Assembly (NCBI RefSeq): GCF_013410115.1
Contig: NZ_JACCCV010000001.1
Coordinates: 1,240,001 to 1,304,000, forward strand
Source of the DNA: Tunturiibacter gelidiferens
GTDB taxonomy: Bacteria > Acidobacteriota > Terriglobia > Terriglobales > Acidobacteriaceae
DNA: 64,000 nt
Direction: 5' to 3'
Shown: piece by piece, positions 1 to 10,965 of the stretch
How positions within the stretch are numbered: position 1 is the stretch's first letter
Layout of the letters: the number at the start of each line of letters is the position of its first letter
Made by a program: the position numbers and the translations under genes
Notes under the pieces: generated by a model
Told to the model about the DNA's origin: nothing
Databases searched by the model: none
What the model saw: only the letters and a program-made list of their open reading frames with translations

Positions 1-75
1 AACAATGCCGGCGATGACCATCAAGATCGAAATCACAATCGCGACGATCGGTCGATTAATAAAAAATTTGGACAT
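1..75 (-). CDS. RND efflux inner-membrane transporter, N-terminus only (partial)
   Basis: Only the first 25 codons are inside the window; the gene runs off the left edge. The translation begins MSKFFINRPIVAIVISIL and continues into a hydrophobic stretch. This is the classic start of AcrB/MexB-type (HAE1) RND pumps: a short cytoplasmic F-I-x-R-P motif followed by the first membrane helix. It starts 2 bases after the stop of the membrane fusion protein gene, so the two form an operon. The pump should sit in the inner membrane and export hydrophobic compounds with the periplasmic adaptor encoded upstream. The substrate cannot be told from this fragment. Confidence 0.85.
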   Translation of the reverse strand, partial: MSKFFINRPIVAIVISILMVIAGIV

Positions 76-77
76 GG

Positions 78-1307
78 TCAGTTGCCCTCAGCCTCGGACG
101 CAACGACGTATGGCTTGGGGGTGACCGGCGTACCTTGGCGGACCTTCATGAAGCCCTGGACAATAATCTTCTCTCCAGGCTTCAGCCCCTCTGTCACGAT
201 CCAATTCGGTCCGACTCGTTCTCCGACCTTGACCGGACGAAACATGGCTTTGTTCTCCGGGCTGACGACAACAACCTGATACATCGACTGGACTTCAATG
301 ACCGCCGCCTGTGGGACCAGCAGGGCATGCTCGTTTGTTCCGGTTTCAATACGAACGTTGCCAAAACCGCCCGGGCGCAGGATGCCGTCCTTGTTGGGAA
401 ACTCTGCTGCAATCTGGATCGTGCCGGTCTGCGATGCGATCTCCCGATTGACCAGAACGATCTTGCCCTTTGCCGGAAAAGTGGTCCCGTTCGTCTGTAT
501 GAACTCGATCGGAATAGGTTTTCCTTGTGCTCTGCCCCCTCGGACCAAATGCGCGATCGCCTGTGCTCTGCCAAGATAGTCGCTTTCGCTGATATTGAAG
601 TATGCACGGATCGGATTCACCTGGGAGACAGTCGTCATCTTGGTTGCAGTGCCCACCAGGTCGCCAACGTTCGAATTCGAGACGCCGGCCAGGCCATCGA
701 TGGGAGATACGACCTTGGTCCAGGACAGATTCAACTCAGACTGGACCATGCTTGCCTTCGCCGCATTGACCTGCGCCGTCGTCGCCGCCAGGTTAGATAT
801 GTCAGTGTCCAGTTGCTTTTGCGGAATAGCATGCTGTTCAGCGAGTGGGCGGTCCCGCGTGACGTTGTTTTCCGCTTCGGTTTGCTGCGCAACTGCGACC
901 GCTACCTGCGCCTTCGCCTGGTCGAGACTGGCGACAAACGGGCGGGGATCGATCTCATAAAGTAGTTGCCCTTTGTGGACGAAAAAACCCTCCTGATAGT
1001 CACGCTTCAGCAGATATCCCTGCACTTTGGGAGTAATATCCGCATTGACCTGGCCGTTCAGCTGAGCCACCCATTCCTCATAGATAGGAACATCCCGTTC
1101 CACCACGTCACTGACTTCGACCTCGGGGGGCTTCGGCGGCGGCCCGGCTTCCTTCTTCTCCTCACAACCGCCGCCGGCCATCAGTAGGCACATACCCACA
1201 ACAATCGAGACGATATCGAAGCCGCGGCTCCGCCTACCTGGCCAAAAGAACATCTCAAGCTTGCCTGTGTGTAAGGGAAAGCTCCGAACCATAGGTCGCG
1301 CTCCCAT
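78..1307 (-). CDS. RND efflux periplasmic adaptor (AcrA/MexA-type membrane fusion protein)
   Basis: This 409-residue protein would bridge the RND pump and an outer-membrane channel. After a basic N-terminus and a hydrophobic segment there is a Cys at residue 48 (LMAGGGC), so it may be a lipoprotein, although the lipobox is weak. The pattern that follows is typical of the HlyD/AcrA family: a biotinyl-lipoyl-like half (VQGYLLKRDYQEGFFVHKG), a coiled-coil hairpin rich in A, Q and N (about 130-195), the second lipoyl half (VVSPIDGLAGVSN) and beta-barrel/membrane-proximal domains (ILRPGGFGNVRIE). The start at 1307 has a good ribosome site (GAGGAG, 7 nt upstream). An internal start at residue 19 would give a shorter signal peptide. 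It is transcribed into the RND gene. Confidence 0.92.
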   Translation of the reverse strand: MGARPMVRSFPLHTGKLEMFFWPGRRSRGFDIVSIVVGMCLLMAGGGCEEKKEAGPPPKPPEVEVSDVVERDVPIYEEWVAQLNGQVNADITPKVQGYLLKRDYQEGFFVHKGQLLYEIDPRPFVASLDQAKAQVAVAVAQQTEAENNVTRDRPLAEQHAIPQKQLDTDISNLAATTAQVNAAKASMVQSELNLSWTKVVSPIDGLAGVSNSNVGDLVGTATKMTTVSQVNPIRAYFNISESDYLGRAQAIAHLVRGGRAQGKPIPIEFIQTNGTTFPAKGKIVLVNREIASQTGTIQIAAEFPNKDGILRPGGFGNVRIETGTNEHALLVPQAAVIEVQSMYQVVVVSPENKAMFRPVKVGERVGPNWIVTEGLKPGEKIIVQGFMKVRQGTPVTPKPYVVASEAEGN

Positions 1308-1750
1308 CGTTTTCTCCTCGCCGGACTTGCCCGAGCTATCACCGATATAGTGTTGCCCGCTTTATATCTCATCTCAATCAACGGCACGACTAGCAGTATT
1401 GCTAGGCCCGAATCCACATTTCTTCGTTGAATGAGATCTGAAGAATGAAAACGGTCTGAAATCCTCAGGAGCAAATGGCCGAGCAGAGGAAATATGAGAG
1501 AGGTATCATTGCCGGTCGCGACAAGTTAGTGGCGGATAGCACTGAGACAGGCGACCGGCATGAGAACACAGCTAATGCGCCAACCGCCAGGCCCATCGTC
1601 GGCAAACACTGGCGCCTTCGGGCGCCTGGCTTCCGCCGATCTCGTTGCTGCCCTTTAGAGCTTCTTGCGAAAGCGATTGCCCTGTAGTCGCAGTGTGCAG
1701 GAGTGACCGCTGTTTGAACAACCCTTTGCAATAAGCAAGGATGGTGGACG
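1308..1750. other. Divergent intergenic region
   Basis: This is the region between the minus-strand efflux operon and plus-strand glgX, so it must hold both promoters. It contains the CTAGCA/TGCTAG palindrome and a 6-bp hairpin with a UUCG-type loop (GGCGCC-TTCG-GGCGCC, 1611-1626) that has no T-run. Short overlapping reading frames on both strands have no recognisable motif and I do not call them. Confidence 0.5.
1390..1405. promoter_or_regulatory. Candidate operator upstream of the efflux operon
   Basis: A perfect inverted repeat, CTAGCA-ATAC-TGCTAG on the minus strand, lies about 85 nt before the adaptor start codon. Efflux operons are often controlled by TetR- or MarR-type repressors binding such short palindromes. 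No regulator gene is visible next to it, so the role is an inference. Confidence 0.35.
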
Positions 1751-3859
1751 ATGCAAATCGGCTATGATCGCAAATCTAACACTCCGAACTCGGAGCAGGT
1801 TTTATCGGCTACGGGACACACTGCGCCGTTAGGCGCCACGGTGGTGCAGGGTGGAGTCAACTTCAGCCTGTACTCCCGTAGATCGACACAAGTAGATCTA
1901 CTGCTTTTCGACAGCGAGGATGGGCCGCCTTCCCGAATCCTCTGTCTCGATCCGTTGGCCAACCGCACATACCACTACTGGCACGTATTCGTACCTGGAT
2001 TGCGGCCGGGACAACTGTATGGATATCGTGTTTATGGGCCCTTCGACCCATCGCAAGGACCGCGTTTCGACCCGTCCAAAGTGCTCTTAGATCCATATGG
2101 GCGCGAAGTAGTCGTTCCCGTCGGTTACAGCCGCGAGTCCGCCCACGATGGAGGCGACAATGCCGCAACCTCGATGAAAAGCGTAGTCGTAGGCGGTTAC
2201 GTCTACGACTGGGAAGGCGACCGGCCATTGCACCGGCTGTCCTCACAAACAGTGATTTACGAAATGCATGTGGGTGGGTTTACCCGCCACCAGAACTCCG
2301 GCTTACCGGCTAACACCCGTGGCACGTTTGCAGGCCTCATCGAAAAAATACCCTATCTCCGAGACCTGGGGGTCACGGCAGTCGAACTGCTCCCGATCTT
2401 TCAGTTCGATGCACAAGACTGCCCGCCAGGCCATGTGAATTATTGGGGATATCAACCGGTGTCTTTTTTTGCGCCACATCGCGCGTACAGTTCACGACAG
2501 GAGCGTCTCGGCCCAGTGGATGAATTCCGGGACATGGTCAAGGCACTCCATCGTTCCGGGATCGAAGTAATTCTCGATGTCGTGTACAACCACACCGCGG
2601 AGGGTGACGAGAGTGGACCGACTCTGAGCTTTCGTGGGTTGGATAACAACGCCTACTACATCCTGGAAGGCGGCTCTCGCTATGCGAATTACACAGGAAC
2701 TGGCAACACGTTGAATGGGAATCACCCAATTGTGCGGCGCATGATCGTTGATAGCCTGCGCTACTGGGTCGAAGAGATGCACGTCGATGGCTTTCGTTTC
2801 GACTTGGCCTCCATCCTTACTCGCGACTCGTCCGGCCAACCCATGGCGAATCCCCCTGTGTTGTGGGATATAGAAACAGATCCTGCGCTGGCAGGAACCA
2901 AATTTATAGCCGAAGCGTGGGACGCGGCTGGGCTATATCAGGTCGGCAGTTTTATCGGAGACAGTTGGAAGGAATGGAATGGAAGGTTTAGAGATGACAT
3001 TCGGAGCTTCTTCCGATCTGAGGACGGCACAGTTACTCGCCTGGCGGATCGCTTTCTTGGCAGTCCGGACGTCTATGGTCATAAGAAGCGTGAGGCAGAG
3101 CAGAGCGTGAACTTTGTCACCTGCCACGATGGATTCACTCTGAACGACTTAGTCTCGTATGAACGCAAATACAACGAGGCGAACGGCGAAGCTAACCGTG
3201 ACGGAGGCGACGACAATCGAAGCTGGAATTGCGGTGTCGAGGGCCCGTCGGCCGATCCGGCTATCGAAAAGCTGCGCAATAAACAGGTGAAGAACTTTTT
3301 GACGGTGACCCTGCTTGCGCTGGGTGTACCCATGGTTCTAATGGGAGATGAAGTGCGACGCACCCAGAGAGGCAATAACAACGCCTACAGCCAGGACAAT
3401 GAAATCAGCTGGTTTGACTGGGGATTAGTCGACAAACATGCGGAGGTCCATCGCTTTCTGAAACTGCTCATAGCTCGACGGCTTCTGAGGGATGTCGAGC
3501 CGGAGGCCGATCGCAAAAGCCTGGAACGATTTTTGTTTGATGCTAATAAGACCTGGCACGGAGTTAAGGTTGGACAACCTGACTGGAGTCCGTCCTCGCA
3601 CAGCCTGGCATTCAGCGCGGAGATTCCCAAAGAAAAATTGATGTTCTATATCGCTTTCAACAGCTACTGGGAGGCTCTGGAGTTTGAGCTGCCGTTTATG
3701 AATCTATGGACCGAAAATCCTTGGAGGCGATGGATCGATACGAGTCTCGATTCACCGGCGGACATCGTTGACTGGAATGCGGCTGAACCTGTACCGAGTC
3801 TCGAGTATTCCGTTGCACCCCATTCCGTCGTCGTCCTTTTTACGAGACTGCCCAACTAA
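1751..3859 (+). CDS. glgX: Glycogen debranching enzyme, GlgX/TreX-type (GH13 isoamylase group)
   Basis: This 702-residue cytoplasmic enzyme should hydrolyse alpha-1,6 branch points of glycogen or limit dextrins. An N-terminal CBM48-like domain (about 25-130, GVNFSLYSRRSTQVDLLLF) precedes a GH13 barrel. All four conserved regions are intact: DVVYNH at 276-281, GFRFD with nucleophile D351, FIAEAWD with acid/base E388, and CHD at 459-460. There is no signal peptide. The length fits GlgX (about 660-720 residues). A GGA-type ribosome site precedes the ATG. The usual treY/treZ partners are absent. The neighbour is a convergent GH63-like glucosidase, so this end of the window may serve alpha-glucan turnover. 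Confidence 0.93.
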   Translation: MQIGYDRKSNTPNSEQVLSATGHTAPLGATVVQGGVNFSLYSRRSTQVDLLLFDSEDGPPSRILCLDPLANRTYHYWHVFVPGLRPGQLYGYRVYGPFDPSQGPRFDPSKVLLDPYGREVVVPVGYSRESAHDGGDNAATSMKSVVVGGYVYDWEGDRPLHRLSSQTVIYEMHVGGFTRHQNSGLPANTRGTFAGLIEKIPYLRDLGVTAVELLPIFQFDAQDCPPGHVNYWGYQPVSFFAPHRAYSSRQERLGPVDEFRDMVKALHRSGIEVILDVVYNHTAEGDESGPTLSFRGLDNNAYYILEGGSRYANYTGTGNTLNGNHPIVRRMIVDSLRYWVEEMHVDGFRFDLASILTRDSSGQPMANPPVLWDIETDPALAGTKFIAEAWDAAGLYQVGSFIGDSWKEWNGRFRDDIRSFFRSEDGTVTRLADRFLGSPDVYGHKKREAEQSVNFVTCHDGFTLNDLVSYERKYNEANGEANRDGGDDNRSWNCGVEGPSADPAIEKLRNKQVKNFLTVTLLALGVPMVLMGDEVRRTQRGNNNAYSQDNEISWFDWGLVDKHAEVHRFLKLLIARRLLRDVEPEADRKSLERFLFDANKTWHGVKVGQPDWSPSSHSLAFSAEIPKEKLMFYIAFNSYWEALEFELPFMNLWTENPWRRWIDTSLDSPADIVDWNAAEPVPSLEYSVAPHSVVVLFTRLPN

Positions 3860-3952
3860 GAATCTCGCTCGCATGGCATGGAGGTCTTTGAGAGATATTG
3901 AACTTCTCTGCGCGCCCCAAAAGCTTAGTTGCCTCAATAAAAGGAAATGCCA

Positions 3953-6709
3953 TCATCGCTCGTCTGAGTCACTCTCCTCCTGGCCCATTAGGATGGCAAG
4001 GCGCTCGATACCCTTCTCGCCGAGCATGTCTGCCGTGAAGCGGCCGTTTGACTGGATAATCCTTGCAATGCAGCCCGTCCACCCGGTTTGATGACTCGCG
4101 CCGATACCAGCGCCGCTATCGCCGTGGAAGTACTCGTAGAAAAGGATGTTGTCTCGCCAGAGCGGGTCGGTCTGGAACTTCTCCGTCCCGCCAAACACCG
4201 GCCGGCGCCCAGACTCGCCGCGAACAAAGGTTCCGATGAGCCGCTCTGCCAGCTCGTGCGCGACCTCAAACAAGGTCATGAGTTTACCGGAGCCAGTCGG
4301 GCACTCCACCTTGAAGGTATCGCCGTAATAAGCACCCAGCCGGAGCAATGAGAGGTAGAGCAGGAAGTTAACCGGCATCCAGACCGGTCCCCTCCAGTTG
4401 GAGTTCCCACCGAACATGCCGCTGTCAGAGTCGCCCGGTAGATAGGACACGCGATACTCCTGACCGCTGAGCCCGAAAACGAAGGGATGCTCAAGATGAC
4501 AGCGCGAGAGCGCGCGGATGCCATGCGGTCCGAAGAATTCATTCTCGTCGAGCATTCTCGCCAGGATACGGCGCAACTTCTCCTCGTTCACGGTGGCGAG
4601 CATGCGTCTGCCCGCCAAACCTGGCGTGGCCGGCATGTGAAGGTTTGCCGCAAGCTCGGGATGGCGTTGCATAAACTCCCTAATCCGTTTCCGGGACGCC
4701 GGCAATTTTTCAAGTACGTCTTCCTCAAAGATCACGACCGCCGCCAGAGGCAAAAGGCCGACCATGGATCGCACCTTCAAACGGAAAGCCTGCCCATCCG
4801 GCAAACGGAGCACGTCATAGAAGAATCCATCCTCTTCGTCCCACATCTTGTCAAGATGCTCGCCCATCCGGTCCATCGCCCCGGAGATCCACATGGTGTG
4901 CTCGAAGAACTTGATGACAAATTCCTCATAAAGCGGGTTAAACAGCGCGAGTTCCACGGCAATGCGCAGCATCTGCTGGCTGAAGAACACCATCCATGCG
5001 GTCCCGTCAGCCTGTTCCAGATACCCTCCCGTAGGGAGCGGCGAGCTGCGATCGAACACACCTATGTTGTCCAGCCCCAGGAAGCCGCCTTCAAACACAT
5101 TGTTTCCTGTCCTGTCCTTGCGGTTGAGCCACCAGGTGAAGTTGATCAGGAGTTTGGAGAATGCATAAATAAGAAACTCGTGATCTCCCTTACCGTCGTT
5201 TCGCTCCTTGTCCGTCAGGTAAATCTGCATGGTGGCGTACGCATGCACCGGAGGATTCACGTCGCCGAAGTTCCACTCATAGGCCGGTAATTGCCCGTTG
5301 GGGTGAAGATAGTCATTGCGCAGCATCAGATCCAGTTGCGACTTCGAAAAATCCGAGTCCACTGACTGGAACGCCAGCATGTGAAATGCAAGGTCCCACG
5401 CTGCGTACCACGGGTACTCCCACTTATCAGGCATCGAAATGATGTCATCATTTTCCATGTGGAACCACTCGCTGTTGCGCACCTTCTTGCGCGCCTCGGG
5501 CGGTGACCATGGTCCGACATGATGTTCCTTTAGCCACTTGTTGAGATCGTAGTAAAAATATTGCTTGCTCCAGAGCATGCCGGCCAGCGCCTGTCGCATC
5601 ACAAGGGCGCGATCAGGATCTGCTTTCACTGAGGGCGGGATGATGGAGTCGTAGAATTCATCCGCCTCTTGCCTGCGTTCGGTGAAGACCTCGTCGAAGG
5701 CCTTGAAGGGACTTTCGGCCTTGTCCGGAAGGGACCGCGACAAACGCAGGCGCACAATCTGGGTTTTGCCGGAACCGATATTGAGGATGTAATGTGGAGA
5801 AGCTTTGGTCCCTTGCTTTGCCGGGTTTACTGCCTGAGTATCGCCGCTTACGACGAAATCGTTGATGCCGTCCTTGACATAAGGAGAAGCATTTTTACCA
5901 CCGAAGAGTCTTGCATTGTTGGTCTCGTTCTCGGTGAACAACAGTGGTGGCGCTCCCTCGCAATAGAGGTTGTAATCGGCCAACGACTCCTGGAAGAGCG
6001 GGTCGGTGTGGCGGGCCAAAATCACACTCGCACCCTTCATTTGCCCCGCTGCCAGTATCGGTTTGGCAGCGCCTTCTGCCCACGACCACGTATTGCGAAA
6101 CCAAAGCGTCGGTAACAGGTGCAGCGTGGCCTCTTCAGGTCCGCGATTCGCGATGCTGATCCGTATGCCCAGATCGTCCGGTCCGGCCTTGGCGTATTCA
6201 ACAAATACATCGAAGTATCGGTCTTCGTTGAAAATGCCTGTGTCCAGCAACTCGTACTCCAGCGCATGGCGGCCCCGCTGACGGTTTGTCTCGATGAGGT
6301 CCCAGTACGGATACGCCGCCTGCGGATACTTGTAGAGGTACTTCATATACGAGTGCGTAGGCGTGCTGTCCAGGTAAAAGTAGTATTCCTTCACGTCCTC
6401 GCCGTGATTGCCTTGACTGTTCGTCAACCCGAAGAGCCGTTCCTTAAGGATCGGATCCTTGCCGTTCCAGAGAGCCAACGCGAAACAGAGAACCTGGTGA
6501 TCGTCGGAGATGCCTGCCAGACCGTCTTCACCCCACCGGTATGCCCGCGATCGCGCCTGATCGTGCGTGAAGTAATCCCAGGCGTTTCCGTCCTCGCTGT
6601 AATCTTCACGAACCGTCCCCCACTGCCGTTCACTCAAATAGGGGCCCCACTTCTTCCAGGCGTGTTCCTTCGTGCGAGCTTCATTCAGTCTGCGCTGTTC
6701 CTTTGTCAT
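3953..6709 (-). CDS. GH63-like glucosidase (alpha/alpha toroid)
   Basis: This 918-residue protein belongs to the large bacterial family usually annotated simply as 'glucosidase', related to the C-terminal domain of eukaryotic processing alpha-glucosidase I (GH63). An N-terminal all-beta region (about 1-330) precedes an (alpha/alpha)6 catalytic domain. Visible signature stretches are YPWYAAWDLAFHMLAF near residue 435 (the Asp here is the likely general acid) and GGNSNWRGPVWMPVNF near residue 765. No signal peptide is present, so it acts in the cytoplasm. The substrate is uncertain: trehalose-, mannosylglycerate- or glucosylglycerate-type sugars are all possible in this group. It converges on glgX across 93 bp with no obvious terminator. 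Confidence 0.8.
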   Translation of the reverse strand: MTKEQRRLNEARTKEHAWKKWGPYLSERQWGTVREDYSEDGNAWDYFTHDQARSRAYRWGEDGLAGISDDHQVLCFALALWNGKDPILKERLFGLTNSQGNHGEDVKEYYFYLDSTPTHSYMKYLYKYPQAAYPYWDLIETNRQRGRHALEYELLDTGIFNEDRYFDVFVEYAKAGPDDLGIRISIANRGPEEATLHLLPTLWFRNTWSWAEGAAKPILAAGQMKGASVILARHTDPLFQESLADYNLYCEGAPPLLFTENETNNARLFGGKNASPYVKDGINDFVVSGDTQAVNPAKQGTKASPHYILNIGSGKTQIVRLRLSRSLPDKAESPFKAFDEVFTERRQEADEFYDSIIPPSVKADPDRALVMRQALAGMLWSKQYFYYDLNKWLKEHHVGPWSPPEARKKVRNSEWFHMENDDIISMPDKWEYPWYAAWDLAFHMLAFQSVDSDFSKSQLDLMLRNDYLHPNGQLPAYEWNFGDVNPPVHAYATMQIYLTDKERNDGKGDHEFLIYAFSKLLINFTWWLNRKDRTGNNVFEGGFLGLDNIGVFDRSSPLPTGGYLEQADGTAWMVFFSQQMLRIAVELALFNPLYEEFVIKFFEHTMWISGAMDRMGEHLDKMWDEEDGFFYDVLRLPDGQAFRLKVRSMVGLLPLAAVVIFEEDVLEKLPASRKRIREFMQRHPELAANLHMPATPGLAGRRMLATVNEEKLRRILARMLDENEFFGPHGIRALSRCHLEHPFVFGLSGQEYRVSYLPGDSDSGMFGGNSNWRGPVWMPVNFLLYLSLLRLGAYYGDTFKVECPTGSGKLMTLFEVAHELAERLIGTFVRGESGRRPVFGGTEKFQTDPLWRDNILFYEYFHGDSGAGIGASHQTGWTGCIARIIQSNGRFTADMLGEKGIERLAILMGQEESDSDER

Positions 6710-7380
6710 CGACCCTCCTCCGGCGTTGCCGAAACAAGATGATCCTCTAGGTTCTAGTTTGTCCGTAATCTTCTGTTAACGATTTCTGCCCGCGAACGAA
6801 CTGCCGGTCTTCGTCCCAAACGGCGCGTTTGTAATCCGTACCTGTTCCTGTTCATGGCCTACCCTCTTCTTTGCGTTCGTTTGGAAGCTGGAGAGATGCA
6901 CTTCGACGAAGCTATCGTTTGCCCGGGAGAAACTATCTGCACTGAGGTGACCTTGGTTTCCGGGAACGAACAACCCCACAGACTCCCTAGGCGGCCGAAC
7001 CCGTTCGGCTGCTTGTCCTTACTAGGTGGGTACGCTGAAATAGCTGTCCAGTGTGCCGGCCTAGATAAACTTCAGCTTGCCCGGTCTTCGATCGAAAATC
7101 CATGGATTCGACTAGTCGCAGACAATTGCCTCGAATTGTACATCGTGAGTCGCTGGAATGCGTTCGCCTGAGGCGTCTGTCCCTTCTCGAAGTGCATAGA
7201 TACTTGTTCGCTCCTTTCAGTCGCCGGCAATCCGCGTTTACGCACGTCAGTGGATTAGACAGCATCGTTCATCCAGTTCCCGCTCGCGCGCACCTGCGCA
7301 GTTCCAGCCCGTTTGTCTAAGTCCGTGCCATGCCCAGCTTCGACAGCTACAATTGGCATCTCCCGGAGCAGGTGAAAATT
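6710..7380. other. Divergent intergenic region, no gene recognised
   Basis: About 670 bp separate the GH63-like gene and the hybrid kinase. Short reading frames (6776-6979 minus, 6854-7171 plus and others) overlap each other and resemble no family I know. Both flanking promoters must lie here. I see no clear repeat or RNA structure. Confidence 0.5.
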
Positions 7381-10300
7381 ATGGGTCTCCTATCGAATTT
7401 CAAAATCCGGACCAAGATATTCGTAGCCCTGCTCCCGCTGGCGCTCATGGTAATTTTGGCAGCGTTGTACGCGTCGATCGAGATGAAGACAATCGACACG
7501 CGCTATAGCGATCTGATCAGCTCTGATTTCAAGACACTCCACAACCTGACAGTCGCACGGGGGCTAAGCAACCGATTCGCCCAGCTAATCTATCAAGAGA
7601 TTGCCGAACCTGACGTCGACAGAAAGCGGGCGGTCGACGCAGATCTTGAGAGGACAGCTGTCGAATTTCATTCATTTGTCGCATTAGCCGTTGCAGAAGA
7701 CCCCAACGTAGCGCAGAAGATCAATGCCGCCACCACTCTCTTCGACCAGGGCGTGTCGGACTCTGGTCCCATTCGAGCTGCAGCCCTGAACAGCGACAAT
7801 GACAAAGCGATCAAGCTGGCACGAGAGGTCTTCGATCCGGACTTCCGCAAGGGCCGACAAGCGTTAACCGACTTGGCCGATGAAGTTCACGCGACGGTTG
7901 ACCAACGGTCGGATGAACTCACCGATAAAACTCACCTCACAATTCTGATTACGTGGATCGTTATCATTCTCGGTCTAGCTGCATCTTTCACGATCGCCCT
8001 CTCCATCGTGCAGGTTGAAGTTGTAAAAGTCGTGTTGTCGTTCCGGACCCGAATCCTGGACGTAGCAGAAGGACGACTGGACCTGCCCGTGGCGAATCTC
8101 GATCGGCCCAATGAAATTGGAGAGATGAGCCGTGCGCTAAACACCTTGCAGATCGCTGCCCGTGAGCAGGAAATCCTGGGTTGGATAAAAGCGGAGGTGG
8201 CGACTACGACGGAGCAACTTCAGTCGACAGAGGATTTCGCAGCATTCGCCACTATCCTGCTGTCGCGAATCTCAGTGACGCTGAATCTCCTGTACGGTGC
8301 GTTCTACTTGGCCAACGAAGACCACACGCTCTTCTCTCGTGTCGGAGCCTTCGCGACGGACGTCTCCACAGAACCGCGAGAATTTGTTCTCGGCGAAGCC
8401 CTCGTGGGACAGGCGGCAGCCGAGAGGCGCAGTCTTCGGATCGTCTCTGGGGCTGACAAACTTCTCCAAGTCAACACGGGTGCTGGCGCTGTAACGCCCG
8501 CGTGCGTTCTTTTTATCCCCGTTATGAATCAAGGTGACGTGCTGGCGGTCATCGAGCTGGCGCCTTCAGCCCCTGTATCGGAGAATCAGCAGGCGCTTCT
8601 GGACGCGCTCTTGCCAACGGTTGCACTCAATACAAAGATCCTGGCCAGCAAGCTCGTTACTATAAAACTGCTCGAGCAAACCCAGATACAGGCTGCTGAC
8701 CTTGCGGTCGCCAAGGAAGCAGCCGAAGCCGCCACCACAGCCAAATCTGCTTTCCTGGCCAACATGAGCCACGAGATTCGTACACCAATGAATGCCATCA
8801 TTGGGATGACGCACCTCGCTTTGAAGACCGATCTCTCCCCGAAACAGACAGACTACCTGACCAAGGTGAAGTTCGCCGCGCACTCGTTGCTTGGGATCAT
8901 TAATGACATCCTGGACTTCTCCAAGATCGAAGCGGGCAAGCTCGATATTGAGAAAATAAACTTCCGGCTTGAAGACGTTCTCGACAATCTATCGACAATC
9001 GTAAGTCAAAAAGCACAAGACAAGAACCTTGAATTCCTGATCGCTTCGCAGCATGACATTCCGCATAACTTGATGGGCGACCCACTGCGCCTCGGACAAA
9101 TCCTGATCAACTTGGTGAATAACGCGGTCAAATTTACCGAGCGTGGCGAGGTGCTGGTGACAGTTACGCTCGAAGAACAGCTGGCAGAGCGGGTTAAGGT
9201 GAGGTTCTCAGTCCGCGACAGCGGTATCGGGATGACACCCGAGCAGAGTTCCAGGCTGTTTCAGGCATTCGCGCAGGCCGACACTTCGACGACGAGAAAG
9301 TACGGTGGCACCGGCCTCGGCCTTTCCATCTCCAAGCGACTGGTTGAAATGATGGATGGGTCTATCTGGGCCGAGAGTGAACCGGGCGTAGGCAGCACCT
9401 TCCATTTCACAATCTGGTTTGGAATTGGATCGGAAGACAAACGCAAACGCTTGATCGCTGATCTGGCGGGCATCCGAGCGTTAGTGGTGGACGATAATGC
9501 GCAGGCACGTGAGATCCTCACGGAGGCACTCCGTGTATTCGCACTTCGCGCAGACTCCGTCTCGTCAGGTGAAGATGCCGTGCGCGAAATAGCCGCAGCT
9601 GACTCGGCGGATCCTTATCGTTTAGTTCTGATGGATTGGCACATGCCGGGACTGGACGGCCTTCAGGCGAGCCGCATCATCAAACGTAACGACCGCCTGC
9701 AAAATATTCCGAAAATCGTGATGGTCACTGCCTTCGGACGAGATGAAATCAGAACTCAGGCAGAGGAGATTGGTATCGAAAGTTACTTGTTGAAGCCGAT
9801 CAATCAGTCATTGCTCTATGACACTCTGATAGAACTATTCGGCATTGCTGGAGTAGATGAGCCCCGTTCCCGTGACAGGGGGGATAAGGCCACCGTGCAC
9901 GATGCCACGGGAATCCGTGTGTTGCTGGTCGAAGACAACGAGATGAACCAGCAGGTTGCGACTGAACTTCTTGAAAGCGCCGGAGCAATCGTGACCGTGG
10001 CTAACCACGGTGGGGAAGCCGTGAAGATCCTGACCGCTGGAGACCAGGCTCCAGAGTTCGATGTCGTCTTCATGGACCTCCAGATGCCCGAGATGGATGG
10101 GTTCACCGCAACCAGACTACTAAGAAGCGACCCGCGTTTGCGGAAGTTCCCAATCATCGCGATGACGGCTCACGCCCTGGTCGAAGAGCGTCAACGTTGT
10201 CTCGACGCAGGCATGAATGACCACGTGTCGAAACCGATTGATCCCGATAACTTGTTTGCGACTTTGCTCCGATGGGCTAAGCCCAGGCCCAAACAGAGCC

Positions 10301-10965
10301 TCGATTTTCAAACGCCGGCTGTCATTTCAAAACCGTCCAACGAAGTAGTGTTGCCGGAAATCCCAGGGGTTAAAGTCGCGGATGGCCTCAACCGCGTCGC
10401 CGGGAACAGACGGCTATATCGCGACCTGCTCGGGCAGTTCGCCGCTAAACAAGCCGACGCAGCCGCCCAAGTCTCAATCGCGCTCGAAAGCGACGATCGT
10501 AACCTGGCTGAACGCATTGCCCATACCGTGAAGGGCGTCGCCGGCAACCTCGGAATCTCCGAGGTGCAGACCGTGGCTCAGAAACTGGAGAGGGCGCTTC
10601 ATGGCGATGAGGAAACTGTCCCTGCATTGCTCCTCGAGTTTGCGAGAGTGATGGGCACTCAAGTTCAAGCTATTGAGAAGGCTCTACGCGATTCAACAAC
10701 CGCTCGGCAGGAGACGGTGCAAATCTCGCCCTTTTCTGAAGAAACGGCTGCAACAGCGATTGCCCAGCTCCGGAGATTGCTCGAAGCAAGTGACGGCGAC
10801 GCCGAAGCGTCGTTTCTCAGTTTGCAGCACGCAGTTGCAGGGGTTGTCGAGGAGCCCTATCTGAACGCTCTGAGCGAATCAATCAACGACTTCGATTTTG
10901 CTTCAGCACTAGTGAAGCTGGATGAGATTGCCCAACGTTGCACACGAAATGGGGACAAGAAATGA
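7381..10965 (+). CDS. Hybrid sensor histidine kinase (HAMP-GAF-HisKA-HATPase-REC-REC-HPt)
   Basis: This 1194-residue phosphorelay protein sits in the inner membrane. Two membrane helices (about 11-34 and 186-210) flank a mostly helical periplasmic sensor of about 150 residues. Then follow HAMP, a GAF-like domain (about 283-420) and HisKA with phospho-acceptor H464 (SHEIRTPMN). The ATPase has an N-box near 577 and GGTGLGLSI near 642. Two receiver domains have phospho-sites D752 and D899, and a C-terminal HPt carries H1048 (AHTVKG). I chose the ATG at 7381, which has an AGGTG site 6 nt upstream; the reading frame is open from 7330. The stop overlaps the start of the REC-PP2C gene, so the pair is co-translated and that protein is the likely phosphorelay output. 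Confidence 0.93.
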   Translation: MGLLSNFKIRTKIFVALLPLALMVILAALYASIEMKTIDTRYSDLISSDFKTLHNLTVARGLSNRFAQLIYQEIAEPDVDRKRAVDADLERTAVEFHSFVALAVAEDPNVAQKINAATTLFDQGVSDSGPIRAAALNSDNDKAIKLAREVFDPDFRKGRQALTDLADEVHATVDQRSDELTDKTHLTILITWIVIILGLAASFTIALSIVQVEVVKVVLSFRTRILDVAEGRLDLPVANLDRPNEIGEMSRALNTLQIAAREQEILGWIKAEVATTTEQLQSTEDFAAFATILLSRISVTLNLLYGAFYLANEDHTLFSRVGAFATDVSTEPREFVLGEALVGQAAAERRSLRIVSGADKLLQVNTGAGAVTPACVLFIPVMNQGDVLAVIELAPSAPVSENQQALLDALLPTVALNTKILASKLVTIKLLEQTQIQAADLAVAKEAAEAATTAKSAFLANMSHEIRTPMNAIIGMTHLALKTDLSPKQTDYLTKVKFAAHSLLGIINDILDFSKIEAGKLDIEKINFRLEDVLDNLSTIVSQKAQDKNLEFLIASQHDIPHNLMGDPLRLGQILINLVNNAVKFTERGEVLVTVTLEEQLAERVKVRFSVRDSGIGMTPEQSSRLFQAFAQADTSTTRKYGGTGLGLSISKRLVEMMDGSIWAESEPGVGSTFHFTIWFGIGSEDKRKRLIADLAGIRALVVDDNAQAREILTEALRVFALRADSVSSGEDAVREIAAADSADPYRLVLMDWHMPGLDGLQASRIIKRNDRLQNIPKIVMVTAFGRDEIRTQAEEIGIESYLLKPINQSLLYDTLIELFGIAGVDEPRSRDRGDKATVHDATGIRVLLVEDNEMNQQVATELLESAGAIVTVANHGGEAVKILTAGDQAPEFDVVFMDLQMPEMDGFTATRLLRSDPRLRKFPIIAMTAHALVEERQRCLDAGMNDHVSKPIDPDNLFATLLRWAKPRPKQSLDFQTPAVISKPSNEVVLPEIPGVKVADGLNRVAGNRRLYRDLLGQFAAKQADAAAQVSIALESDDRNLAERIAHTVKGVAGNLGISEVQTVAQKLERALHGDEETVPALLLEFARVMGTQVQAIEKALRDSTTARQETVQISPFSEETAATAIAQLRRLLEASDGDAEASFLSLQHAVAGVVEEPYLNALSESINDFDFASALVKLDEIAQRCTRNGDKK

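Noticed and set aside
1611..1626. GGCGCC-TTCG-GGCGCC hairpin upstream of glgX
   Set aside because: It is a stable stem with a UUCG loop but has no T-run and no gene ending next to it, so I do not call a terminator.
6776..7171. Overlapping short frames between the GH63-like gene and the hybrid kinase
   Set aside because: They overlap on opposite strands and show no motif, signal or ribosome site.
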